The position numbers and the translations under genes are program-made. The notes below the pieces were generated by a model. It was not told the origin of the DNA. It ran no database searches and saw only the letters and a program-made list of their open reading frames with translations. A stretch of DNA of 64,000 nt from Acidobacteriota bacterium (GTDB lineage Bacteria > Acidobacteriota > Terriglobia > Acidiferrales > UBA7541). Shown here one piece after another: positions 34,724 through 45,785 of this stretch. The DNA lies in NCBI GenBank assembly GCA_003224055.1, contig QHYE01000033.1, forward strand, positions 1 to 64,000, written 5' to 3'. Every line of letters starts with the position of its first letter. Position 1 is the first letter of the stretch.

Positions 34724-35749
34724 TCAGGCCAGGCCGAGGTGCTCGAGCTGGTAGTGGCCCTTTTCGATGATCTGATCTTCATCGATCCAGACATCGCAGT
34801 TGCGGGTCAGCACATCCACATGCGTCTTGGATTTCCAGTCCGCATGGGTCTGGCTGCCGTAGGGGTCGCCAAAGGCGATGTGCACTCCAGGAAACTTTTC
34901 GTCCTGAAGTAATATGCCAATCATCTCGGACAAGCCGAGGTTGGTTCCAAAAGCAAGCTCGCCGACGCGGTCACTGTTTTCATCCGAGTGGCAGTATTCC
35001 CAGAACTCTTTTTCCAAATCCTTGCGCGCGCATTCGACTCCAACGAGCCGCGCGCCTTCGATTTCCAGCACCAGCGGCGTCGTCCGCAAATCGCCGTACT
35101 TGCCGTTGAAATGGTCGCCCGCCGTGGCGTCGCAAACGAACCTGCCGTCCACGGTCGCCGGCGTTGTGAAGACTTCTCCCGCGGGCAAGTTTGACCAGTA
35201 GCGCGGGCTGATCAGTCCGCTGGTCTTCACCCAATCAAGCCCGCGATCGAAGTGCGCCGCAATCTCGGTTCCGGCTTCGGTTTTTACCGTGAGCGTTTCC
35301 GCGCGAAGCATCCGCTCGCGGAGTTTGTCGCTCAGCCGGTCCACCATGCGGTAGTCCGCGCGCATTCCTTGCTGCATGATCTGCGGCGTTACTCCGACCA
35401 TGTGCGCGTAACGGATCTGCCGCCGTTCGACTACTCGCACGATGGCCATGCGCGCGGCCAGCTCGCCCGGCTGCGGTGACATGCACAGTACGCCGACGTC
35501 GGCGGTCTCGAGCGCCTGCAAAACATCGGGAGGCGCAACGGCCATCGGCCGCGGGCCAAAATCTTCCAGCAACAGCCCCGTGTATAAAGCCTTTTGGTCT
35601 TCCAGCGCGGCAGCGATGCTGGCTGCCACGGCGCGGCTCGCCTCATCGGCGATCAATGCCACATGTTCGCCGGGACGCACCGCCAGGCAGGTTTCCACCG
35701 CGTTGTGCGCGCCAGGCATCAATTCTGTTTGGCGAGGTCCAAAGTTCAT
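34724..35749 (-). CDS. Aminopeptidase of the M29/T-type family
   Basis: A 341-residue protein resembling M29-type thermophilic aminopeptidases and related dioxygenase-fold proteins. The tail half carries GELAFGTNLGL, VHIAFGDPYGSQTHADW and HVDVLTR, the metal-binding blocks of this family. Its N-terminal half is a Rossmann-like Ala-rich domain. It is the last gene of the ligase operon, 64 bases after the circularly permuted ATP-grasp stop. An aminopeptidase beside amide ligases could trim or recycle the product; this is inference. No clear Shine-Dalgarno precedes the ATG at 35749. Confidence 0.75.
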   Translation of the reverse strand: MNFGPRQTELMPGAHNAVETCLAVRPGEHVALIADEASRAVAASIAAALEDQKALYTGLLLEDFGPRPMAVAPPDVLQALETADVGVLCMSPQPGELAARMAIVRVVERRQIRYAHMVGVTPQIMQQGMRADYRMVDRLSDKLRERMLRAETLTVKTEAGTEIAAHFDRGLDWVKTSGLISPRYWSNLPAGEVFTTPATVDGRFVCDATAGDHFNGKYGDLRTTPLVLEIEGARLVGVECARKDLEKEFWEYCHSDENSDRVGELAFGTNLGLSEMIGILLQDEKFPGVHIAFGDPYGSQTHADWKSKTHVDVLTRNCDVWIDEDQIIEKGHYQLEHLGLA

Positions 35750-35813
35750 CGTATTAATTCTACTTGAATCAGCCAGATTTTCTAGCGCCGAGGTTCTTGT
35801 TTGGTTCTATTGC

Positions 35814-37238
35814 TCAACTGGCCGAAAGGCGGGCTTCCAATCCATCGGCTGCCGAGCTGCGTGGGGAAACTCGAAACGCGGGCACTTGGCCGCCGCCGCT
35901 GGTGACATTCGCGAGGCCGGTGGCGCTGAGGCGCGTCAGAAAGCCGCACAGTTTTCCGCGGAACAAGTAAGGCGCGAAGTCCACCAGCATGTCCCGGTAG
36001 TGCACCTGGCCGACGTCCGTGGTGAACGGAAAAACCTCGCGGCGGATCGGAATGCGTTCCTGCGCGACCCACACGCCATTTTTGGCCGTCAGCGCGCGCT
36101 CGATGGCCTCGTCCCACGCGTTTTCGCCGGTCTCCCAGCCAAGCGTCACGCCGGAACCGCCATACTCATCGCTCGGTTTCAGCACCAGGTTTTCGCGTTC
36201 CTTGCGGATAAACGCGAGCAACTCCACCTGTTGCCCGTAATGCGCCGTCTTGACGTCCGCGACGACACGTGTCCAGGGAATGTGATTCTTGATGAGTTCG
36301 CGTTCGCTGAGCGAGAAAAGCGCGCCGTTCTGTTCATCCGTCAGCACCGCGAAAAAAGCCTTTACGTGCGGAATCTTGCAGCGGAAGTTGTTCGCCACGC
36401 ACACCGCATTGGCCGAGTAGGCCTTTACCAGCGGCGCGCATTCGGCCGGCTTTGTAACGATGTCGTTGATCAGCACGCGACGGTAGACGAGATCGATCAC
36501 TTTGTCCTGCGCCACCAGCTTTTTGCCGTCGAATTCAAGTTCTCGTGGATCGGCGACGAGCGTGGGCACGCCCATTCGTTCGAAACGTTCCTGAAGAATC
36601 TCGAATTCGCTCCACGTGGGCACGCCTTCCCAATCCACGATCGCGATCTGCGGCGCCGCAGACGAACCGCCCCAGTCCTGGTAACTCGCCAGCAGCGCGT
36701 CAAGAAGTCTTGCACTCAGCGGGTAGCTATAGACCTCGTACCGCTGCGAAAACTTTCCCATGACGGGGAGTTCGCGAAAAATCTCCGCCAGGCTTTCCGC
36801 ATAGCCGGCGCCCGCAGGCGATTCGCCGTTGTATTCAGCGAACTTCAGCGAATCCGGAAGCAAAAACGCATCGAGCCGCGATGCCGTGCTGGCCGGCCCG
36901 TAGCCGGTGTGTATCCGCGCGAGCCGTTCCTCTTCGGGCCGCAGATGCAATTGGGCAAAAAGATGCTTGTCGTCGAGCGCTGCTGCAACTATGCGCTCGC
37001 CGATTTCAGCGATCGTTTCGGCGACCGTTCGAACGCGCTCCTCATCTTCCGGCGAAAGAAAAAACGGGCGCAGGAAGGGGCAGTGGACGCGGTCGCCAAA
37101 GGTGAGCTTGGCCTTGCGCATCCGCTTGAACAAATCTTGAGGGAGCGCCGGCACTCGCAGGAGTGTCGCCTTCAGAATTTCGCTCCATTCCTCCTGGGGC
37201 GTCGGAGGCGTCGCCGAAGGTGTGGCCGCGCTTGTCAT
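35814..37238 (-). CDS. Circularly permuted ATP-grasp protein
   Basis: A 474-residue protein of the circularly permuted ATP-grasp type. EYNGESPAG (135-143) is the hallmark of the permuted arrangement, VYRR (251-254) and LVLKPSDEYGGSGV (351-364) supply nucleotide-binding Lys and loop, and the C-terminal GFLTRLSATGLANVTSGGG (432-450) carries the substrate-facing block. It would form an amide or peptide bond with ATP hydrolysis to ADP. The stop codon of the upstream ATP-grasp gene overlaps its ATG (ATGA at 37235-37238), which points to translational coupling. The N-terminal 20 residues are low-complexity Ala/Thr/Pro. Confidence 0.8.
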   Translation of the reverse strand: MTSAATPSATPPTPQEEWSEILKATLLRVPALPQDLFKRMRKAKLTFGDRVHCPFLRPFFLSPEDEERVRTVAETIAEIGERIVAAALDDKHLFAQLHLRPEEERLARIHTGYGPASTASRLDAFLLPDSLKFAEYNGESPAGAGYAESLAEIFRELPVMGKFSQRYEVYSYPLSARLLDALLASYQDWGGSSAAPQIAIVDWEGVPTWSEFEILQERFERMGVPTLVADPRELEFDGKKLVAQDKVIDLVYRRVLINDIVTKPAECAPLVKAYSANAVCVANNFRCKIPHVKAFFAVLTDEQNGALFSLSERELIKNHIPWTRVVADVKTAHYGQQVELLAFIRKERENLVLKPSDEYGGSGVTLGWETGENAWDEAIERALTAKNGVWVAQERIPIRREVFPFTTDVGQVHYRDMLVDFAPYLFRGKLCGFLTRLSATGLANVTSGGGQVPAFRVSPRSSAADGLEARLSAS

Positions 37239-38311
37239 TTTGTTGTCGTGCCAGATGATCCAGCTGGGCGCGTGGCGGTTGCCGGCGCAGGTTGAGTCTT
37301 CGCCGCTGGCACGGATGGCCCGCCGGCCGACTGTCCTGCTGCTGCGCTCTTCGGCGCTCCCGTGAATCCAGCCGCCGAGCCGATTCCCAGCATCTCCTCC
37401 CAGCGCGGCCAGGGGTTTGAGGCTTTGCCGTTCACCGCGCGGTCGACGACCAGCCGCGCCATCTTTTCCACCACAATCTCAAAATAAAATTCCGTGATCC
37501 GGTCCCGCTCGAAATCCGGGGCCGGATTCAAAAAATCAATCGCATAAGGCACGCCGTCTTTCACGGCGAACTCAATCGTGTTCATCTCGTAGCCAAGAGC
37601 CTGGTTAATTGTCTGCGCGTCTTTGACGACGCGCGTCCCAAGCTCCGCCGTCAAGTAATTGTGGTCCACCAGGTACTTGCGTTCTTTCGGGTCGTAATGC
37701 ACCGGCAAAATATCCATCTTCCCGAACGTGAAACAGCGCACGTATTGCGTGAAGTCGATGAATTCCTGTAGCGTCATGCAGTACGGAGAAGTCTTGTCGT
37801 AAGCCGCGAGCAGTTCCTCTTTGTTGTTCACTTTGTAGACGTGCTTCCAGCCCCCGCCGGAAAACGGCTTCAGGATCGCCGGCCGCCCCACATAATCCAG
37901 CAATCCGTCCCAATCCATTGGATATTCCAGGTTGTGGAGCGATTCGCTGTTGATATCCACGTCGCTCGGATAACCCTTCTGCGGCAGCAAAATTGTTTTT
38001 GGAATGGCAATTCCCAGCTTCGAGGCAACGGAGTAATTGAAGTATTTATCGTCGGCCGTCCACCAGAACGGATTGTTGATGACGTACGTCCCTTGCAGCA
38101 CCGCGTGCTTCAGGTAGCCGCGGTAGTATTCCACCTCATGCGAAATGCGGTCCACGATCACGCTGTATCGCGACGGCTCCCCCATGCGTGTACCGCCGAG
38201 CTTCACGAATTCCGCGGCCACGCCCTCCTTCGCTCCCATCTGATTGACTCGCGCAATGAACGCCGGAGGAAAGCTGTATTCCCGCCCGCAAAGAAGGCCA
38301 ACCTTTTTCAT
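37235..38311 (-). CDS. ATP-grasp ligase
   Basis: A 358-residue ATP-grasp protein. AILKPFSGGGWK (145-156) is the phosphate-binding lysine/loop, YEMNTIEFAV (241-250) and YAIDFLNPAPD (256-266) hold the metal-binding acidic residues and Asn. The last 50 residues are a disordered Ala/Pro/Ser/Thr tail. It resembles RimK/DdlA-like ligases, which join a carboxylate to an amine via an acyl phosphate. AGGAG lies 7 bases before ATG 38311. It sits between the GCS2 gene and the circularly permuted gene, suggesting sequential ligation. The substrate is unknown. Confidence 0.82.
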   Translation of the reverse strand: MKKVGLLCGREYSFPPAFIARVNQMGAKEGVAAEFVKLGGTRMGEPSRYSVIVDRISHEVEYYRGYLKHAVLQGTYVINNPFWWTADDKYFNYSVASKLGIAIPKTILLPQKGYPSDVDINSESLHNLEYPMDWDGLLDYVGRPAILKPFSGGGWKHVYKVNNKEELLAAYDKTSPYCMTLQEFIDFTQYVRCFTFGKMDILPVHYDPKERKYLVDHNYLTAELGTRVVKDAQTINQALGYEMNTIEFAVKDGVPYAIDFLNPAPDFERDRITEFYFEIVVEKMARLVVDRAVNGKASNPWPRWEEMLGIGSAAGFTGAPKSAAAGQSAGGPSVPAAKTQPAPATATRPAGSSGTTTK

Positions 38312-38361
38312 GTTTGTGCTCCTGTAAGGGCCTTGTAGGACTGCCTTGCTCGTTCTTGACT

Positions 38362-39498
38362 TCAATTCACCGCGTGCGCGGAAGAAGTCCGCGGATGGGT
38401 TACGCCGCCCCGCGTTTCCGCAACCAGATGGCGCACCACGGCTTTCATATCTCCCGTTTCCTTGTACACGCGCAACTGCCGGTCCGCGCTTGTGCCTTCA
38501 TTCATGATGGTATGAACATATTCGACTGCGCCGCGGCTTCCCAGGTCATCCACCACGTCATCCACGAATTCCAGCAGCTCGGAAATCAGCTGTCGCATCG
38601 GCACTTCCGCTTCTTTCCCGAAATCGATGAGTTTTCCTTCGATTCCGTATCGTGCCGCCCGCCATTTGTTTTCCTCGATTAACGCGCGCCGGTAAAGTCG
38701 CCAACTCATGTTGGCCTGGTACAGCCGGTGCAGTTTCACAATGATTGCCTGCGTCAGCGCCGCGATAGCCACCGCCTCCTCGACCTTCGTTGACACGTCG
38801 AACATCCGGAATTCCAGCGTGCCGAACATCGGATGCGGCCGCACGTCCCACCAGATCTTTTTGCCGTTATCAATGCAATTCAGCTTCACAAGCAGATTCA
38901 CGAAATTTTCGTAGGCGCTCCACGATTCGAATTGTTCCGGCACGCCCGTTCGCGGGAACCGCCGGAATACCGTCGTTCGAAACGACTTCAGCCCCGTGTT
39001 TCGCCCCATCCAGAAAGGGGAGCTCGTCGAGAGCGCCAGCAAGTGCGGGAGGAAATAGCGCACACCGTTCATCAAGTCGATGGTGGTCTGCTTATCCGGC
39101 ATCGCCACGTGCACATGCATCCCGAAGATCAGCAGCGACCTCGCCAGTTGTCCCATTTCTTCGATGATGTGCTGGTAGCGTTCACCCGGAGAAATCACTT
39201 GGTCGATCCAGCTCGAAAAAGGATGGGTGCCGGCGGCCGCCACTTGCAGTCCCGCGCGCTCGGCCGCCGCTACCAATTCGCCGCGCGTCCGGTGCATTTC
39301 GATGCGCAGTTCGCTGACGTTTTCGCAGATGCGCGTACCGGTCTCCACAATGGATTGGTGAAGTTCGTTTTTCACCTGTTCCGCGATGTCCGCGGAAACC
39401 TCGGAGACGATTTGGCTGACGTGCGAACGAAGCTCGCACGTTGCAGGATCTATGATTTGAAATTCTTCCTCGACGCCGATGGTAAAGCGGTGAGCCAT
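38362..39498 (-). CDS. GCS2-family carboxylate-amine ligase (YbdK-like)
   Basis: A 378-residue ligase of the glutamate-cysteine ligase 2 family. The signature GVEEEFQIID (8-17) opens the protein and LLIFGMHVHVAMPDKQT and FRMFDVSTKVEEAVAIAA follow in the order seen in YbdK. YbdK forms gamma-glutamyl-cysteine slowly in vitro; other GCS2 members act in peptide and metabolite synthesis. It is the first gene of the operon, with its ATG at 39498 and GAGGG about 8 bases upstream, and is divergent from the PLP aminotransferase. With two ATP-grasp genes next door it probably makes the first amide. Confidence 0.85.
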   Translation of the reverse strand: MAHRFTIGVEEEFQIIDPATCELRSHVSQIVSEVSADIAEQVKNELHQSIVETGTRICENVSELRIEMHRTRGELVAAAERAGLQVAAAGTHPFSSWIDQVISPGERYQHIIEEMGQLARSLLIFGMHVHVAMPDKQTTIDLMNGVRYFLPHLLALSTSSPFWMGRNTGLKSFRTTVFRRFPRTGVPEQFESWSAYENFVNLLVKLNCIDNGKKIWWDVRPHPMFGTLEFRMFDVSTKVEEAVAIAALTQAIIVKLHRLYQANMSWRLYRRALIEENKWRAARYGIEGKLIDFGKEAEVPMRQLISELLEFVDDVVDDLGSRGAVEYVHTIMNEGTSADRQLRVYKETGDMKAVVRHLVAETRGGVTHPRTSSAHAVN

Positions 39499-39665
39499 GG
39501 AAGGGCCCTCTGGACACCTGGTCGTGTTGGGGACTTCAATCCCCGTATCATACCCTGCCAACCAGCCAATTTGCACCTGCTGGGAGGCCTCCGAACGGAG
39601 CCGCAACCAGGACGTGTCAAATTGGCCCTGGACGCTACCCCCGTTCGCTTGCCAGACTCCTTCGC

Positions 39666-40778
39666 ATGCAAATCAAGCCCTTTCGAATCGAACAGTATTT
39701 CGGCAAGTACGAATTCACTGCCAGGTATCTGCTCTCCAGTTCCGACGCCGAGTCCCGCACCATCAAGGAACTCCTCGACCTCGAGCCGGGAGCCCACGAG
39801 CGTCTCCTCGAACACTGGTGCGGCTACACCGAATCTCCGGGTGCTCCCTGGCTGCGCGAAGCTATCGCCGCCATCTACCAACAAATCAAGTCCGGCGACG
39901 TTCTGGTCCTGGCCGCCGCCGAAGAAGGGATTTTCGTGCTTTATCACGCGCTCGTAGGACCAGGTGATCATGTGATCGTCGAGACGCCGTGTTACGAGAG
40001 CGGCCTCGAGCTCGCCCGCAGCACCGGTGCGCAAGTCAGCGAGTGGCGCCGCACTTTCGAAAGTGGCTGGGCCCACGATGTTGCCGCTCTTGAAAAGCTC
40101 ATCCAACCGAACACCAAAGTCATCTACATCAATACGCCGCACAATCCCACCGGACTCTTGATGCCGGCGCCTGTCTTTCGACAAGTCCTTGCACTCGCCG
40201 CCAGCCGCAACATCATCCTCTTTTCTGACGAGGTCTACCGCGAGCTCGAGCACGATCCCGCCACGCGCCTTCCCGCTGCCTGCGAAGGGTACGAACGCGG
40301 CGTCAGCCTCGGCTCCATGAGCAAGACGTACGGCCTCCCCGGATTGCGTCTCGGATGGCTCGCCAGCCGCGATCCAGAAATCATTCGGCGCTGCCTGGAA
40401 TTCAAGTACTACACCACCATCTGCAGCAGCGCCCCGAGCGAATTTCTTACCGCGCTGGCCCTGCGCCATCGTGAGGTTCTCGTGCAGCGTAATTTGCAAA
40501 TCGTCTTGGGCAATCTGCGCCTTCTCGATGCCTTCATTCAGCAACGCCCGCATTGGTTCGATTGGGTGAAACCCAACGCCGGCCCGATCGGCTTTGCGCA
40601 TTTCAAGCCCGAGCGCGATGTGCTCGGCTTCTGCGAAGAAGTGGTCTGCGACTCCGGCGTCCTGCTGCTTCCGGGCACTGTTTATGAGCAGCCGCGCCAC
40701 ATTCGCTTCGGATTCGGGCGCAAAAATATGCCCGAATCCCTGGCGCAGTTTGGCGCCTGCCTCGATGCTCATTCTTGA
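39666..40778 (+). CDS. PLP-dependent aminotransferase (class I/II)
   Basis: A 370-residue fold-type I aminotransferase. The substrate/cofactor blocks are NTPHNPTG (156-163), the Asp in LFSDEVYRE (Asp188) and the lysine in GSMSKTYGLPGLRLGW (Lys220). The N-terminal helix with PFRIEQYFGKYEFTARYLLSSSDAES is longer than in typical aspartate aminotransferases and recalls capreomycidine-synthase-like enzymes. It could supply an amino acid or 2-oxo building block for the neighbouring ligase operon, from which it is divergent. No regulator is nearby. Confidence 0.85.
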   Translation: MQIKPFRIEQYFGKYEFTARYLLSSSDAESRTIKELLDLEPGAHERLLEHWCGYTESPGAPWLREAIAAIYQQIKSGDVLVLAAAEEGIFVLYHALVGPGDHVIVETPCYESGLELARSTGAQVSEWRRTFESGWAHDVAALEKLIQPNTKVIYINTPHNPTGLLMPAPVFRQVLALAASRNIILFSDEVYRELEHDPATRLPAACEGYERGVSLGSMSKTYGLPGLRLGWLASRDPEIIRRCLEFKYYTTICSSAPSEFLTALALRHREVLVQRNLQIVLGNLRLLDAFIQQRPHWFDWVKPNAGPIGFAHFKPERDVLGFCEEVVCDSGVLLLPGTVYEQPRHIRFGFGRKNMPESLAQFGACLDAHS

Positions 40779-40815
40779 TTCAGATTTATGCCTGGATGGT
40801 GGGATAAAAAAAATA

Positions 40816-40837
40816 GGACAGACGTTCCTGTCTGTCC
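40816..40837. repeat. Palindromic repeat near gene ends
   Basis: An 8-bp stem, GGACAGAC with GTCTGTCC, around GTTCCT, in the 128-base gap between the convergent aminotransferase and zinc-ribbon genes. It resembles the ACAGGCA hairpins near 50.7 kb, differing by a few bases, but has no CTACA tail. It may double as a terminator. Confidence 0.55.
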
Positions 40838-40906
40838 CTTCATAAAGGTCTTTGTGTCGGGCCTTCTCTTTACTTCATAATTTCCTTACTTCTTTACTTC
40901 AGCCTC

Positions 40907-41212
40907 TCAAGCCGCGCCCATGGCCCTGCGCTGCTGGAAGCATTCCCGGCAGAACACCGGCCGTCCCTGCGTCGGCCGGAAGGGAACTGTGGTTTCCTTC
41001 CCGCACTGCGAACAATTCGTCTTCGTCTCCGAACGCATCGGCGAGGCATGTCCACCGCCACCGCCGCCTTCGGCCCGCTTCGCTTTACAGGCCTTACATC
41101 GTTTGGGCTCGTTCTTGAAGCCCTTGTCGGCGAAAAACATCTGTTCGCCGCCGGTGAACACAAACTCCGCACCGCACTCCGCGCACTTCAGCACCTTGTC
41201 GTGGTATTCCAT
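40907..41212 (-). CDS. Small double CxxC zinc-ribbon protein
   Basis: A 101-residue protein with eight cysteines in two knuckle pairs: CAEC at 10-13 with Cys39/Cys42 (CKAC), and CSQC at 67-70 with CREC at 88-91. A Gly-rich linker (GGGGGGHA) separates the two modules. The second block, ETTVPFRPTQGRPVFC, is a conserved type of small zinc-binding protein found in soil bacteria. It is co-oriented with rpsU and about 250 bases away. Function is not known; a zinc store or nucleic-acid-binding role is possible. Confidence 0.8.
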   Translation of the reverse strand: MEYHDKVLKCAECGAEFVFTGGEQMFFADKGFKNEPKRCKACKAKRAEGGGGGGHASPMRSETKTNCSQCGKETTVPFRPTQGRPVFCRECFQQRRAMGAA

Positions 41213-41460
41213 GAGCCGCTCTCCCCTGGCCCCGTGCGGGCAGGAGATTGGGCGGACTTTGCACCAGAGAGCCGAAATGCTTGAGGAAACCTGTATCCGG
41301 GGACGCCGGGCGCGGATCCCTTGGGCCTGCGGGCACGAAGCCGAAACGCGATCCCAAAAATTACCCTGCCTTACGGGGGCCTGATTCTCGGAAGTGCGGC
41401 GCCGAGCCGCGTGGAAAACGGATAGGCGGCCCTAACTGTTTTGGGGCCGCCTCCCTGAAC
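41213..41460. other. Gap with rpsU terminator hairpin
   Basis: No gene seen. A stem AGGCGGCCC with GGGCCGCCT (41424-41432 with 41444-41452) around a 10-base loop sits just after the rpsU stop on that strand and is its probable terminator. Confidence 0.6.
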
Positions 41461-41658
41461 TTAATCCGCTTCCCGCCGCTGCTTCTTGCGCAGTCGCTTC
41501 CGCGAAAGCGCTTCTTTCGCCCGGCGCTTCTCGCCGGGTTTCATGTAGAAGCTGTGCTTCTTGATTTCCTTGATGATGTCTTCCTGTTGCACCTTGCGCT
41601 TGAAACGCCGCAGGGCATTTTCCAGGGATTCACTCTCTTGGATGATGACTTCAGCCAC
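41461..41658 (-). CDS. rpsU: 30S ribosomal protein S21
   Basis: A 65-residue basic protein, close to the usual length of S21, beginning MAEVIIQESESLENALRRFKR and ending in the Arg/Lys-rich tail RKRLRKKQRREAD. S21 joins the small subunit late and affects mRNA selection. The start is GTG 41658, with GGGGGTGA about 10 bases upstream. An 8-bp hairpin (41674-41692) covers the region right in front of that site and may control translation. The gene stands alone, with terminator 41424-41452 downstream. Confidence 0.95.
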   Translation of the reverse strand: MAEVIIQESESLENALRRFKRKVQQEDIIKEIKKHSFYMKPGEKRRAKEALSRKRLRKKQRREAD

Positions 41659-41673
41659 TTTATTAATTCACCC

Positions 41674-41692
41674 CCAATCCGGTTCGGATTGG
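41674..41692 (-). promoter_or_regulatory. Leader hairpin next to the rpsU ribosome binding site
   Basis: On the rpsU strand, CCAATCCG and CGGATTGG form a perfect 8-bp stem around a three-base loop. The stem abuts the GGGGGTGA Shine-Dalgarno-like sequence 15-25 bases before the GTG start. A second stem (CCGGCC/GGCCGG, 41712-41717 with 41725-41730) lies further upstream. Such a pair could be a feedback site for S21 or another regulator; no conservation evidence is available here. Confidence 0.45.
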
Positions 41693-42071
41693 TTTCTTGC
41701 GGCACCTCTCGCCGGCCATGCTGCGGCCGGTTGTAGACTTCTGCGGGCGCCGCCCCTGCGTTAATTATCGCACGTATTGACCGGTTCGAGCTCGCACCTG
41801 GATTGGTCGCTGGGCATCTTCTAATCAATTCTCGCCATCCAAGTCAAGGAATCTTTGCTGCTTCCCGCCAGTTTTCGCGGTACTGAACCCACCTCATAGC
41901 TTTTGGGTTACTGATTGAAGTCATAGTAAACAATGTTCGCCACCGCCCCCTTGGCCCCGCACGCCCCGCCCTTTCCCTCCTCCTTCTTCTCTCTTCTCTC
42001 CGCGCTTGTACTCCGCCTTGCCGTTACGTAGAATGAGCCGCTTCTCAAGTCACATCCACGAGGCTCGACTC
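41693..42071. other. Divergent region between rpsU and glgC
   Basis: About 380 bases including the rpsU leader. Apart from the stems described there I see no gene; a pyrimidine-rich tract (about 41965-42000) precedes the glgC start. Confidence 0.3.
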
Positions 42072-43310
<1,239 letters not shown>

Positions 43311-43419
43311 GATGACTGGGCGGCGCTACTCTGCGCCACGGTTACCCAGCGGACCGATACTGCTGCAAAGAGCTATCTTTCCTTTGCCCCTCCCTCTGCA
43401 CTGCGCATCTCGTTGTAAA

Positions 43420-45159
<1,740 letters not shown>

Positions 45160-45169
45160 GGACGATTCT

Positions 45170-45673
45170 ATGAGCGCGGCCGCAAATTCGCTTCCGGATA
45201 GGTACGACGCACGGATTCGTCTCGCACAGAGCGCGGACGTCGAAGCCCTCGTGAGACTGATCAACGTGGCGTTCCGCGTCGAGCTGCCCTTCATCGAGGG
45301 CGACCGCATCAATGCTGGGGGTGTTCGGGAGTACATGAAAAAGGGAAAATTTCTGCTGGCGGAAGATTCTGTGGGCCTCGCTGGCTGCGTCTATGTCGAA
45401 GTTCGCGGCGATCGCGGCTACTTGGGTTTGCTCGGCGTGGAACCACGGCGCCAGGGAACCGGACTGGGCCGCAAATTGATGCACGCTGCGGAGGATTTTT
45501 TTCGCACCGCGAACTGTGTCGCTATTGATTTGCGAATCGTCAGCGCGCGTGCACCGCTGTCGGCTTTTTATCGTCACCTCGGCTACGTTGAAACGGGAAC
45601 TGCGCCGCTTCCGCCAGACGCTCCGGCAAAAGTGCCCTGTCATTTCATTTTGATGTCGAAATCGCTTGCCTGA
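45170..45673 (+). CDS. GNAT-family N-acetyltransferase
   Basis: A 167-residue acetyltransferase of the GNAT superfamily. The acetyl-CoA binding core is LLGVEPRRQGTGLGRKLM (motif A, V-x-x-x-x-R-x-x-G-x-G), followed by ALSAFYRHLGYVETG (motif B). The substrate is not predictable from sequence. It begins 10 bases after the eno stop with AGGGA upstream, so it is likely co-transcribed with eno, although a functional link is not expected. Confidence 0.82.
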   Translation: MSAAANSLPDRYDARIRLAQSADVEALVRLINVAFRVELPFIEGDRINAGGVREYMKKGKFLLAEDSVGLAGCVYVEVRGDRGYLGLLGVEPRRQGTGLGRKLMHAAEDFFRTANCVAIDLRIVSARAPLSAFYRHLGYVETGTAPLPPDAPAKVPCHFILMSKSLA

Positions 45674-45785
45674 ATTTCTAAATATTCACAACGCCAAGAT
45701 TTCTTTGGCGGCTCGAGCCCAAAGTTAAGACTTGCGAGTCCAAGCAGCACAGGAAATAATCCACAGTTTACGTTTCGGAGGAATC

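Noticed and set aside
35442-37295. Plus-strand frame of about 617 codons opposite the aminopeptidase and permuted ATP-grasp genes
   Set aside because: Antisense to two convincing genes, without start signal or motifs.
39450-40772. Minus-strand frame opposite the aminotransferase
   Set aside because: Antisense to a complete PLP enzyme; no family resemblance.
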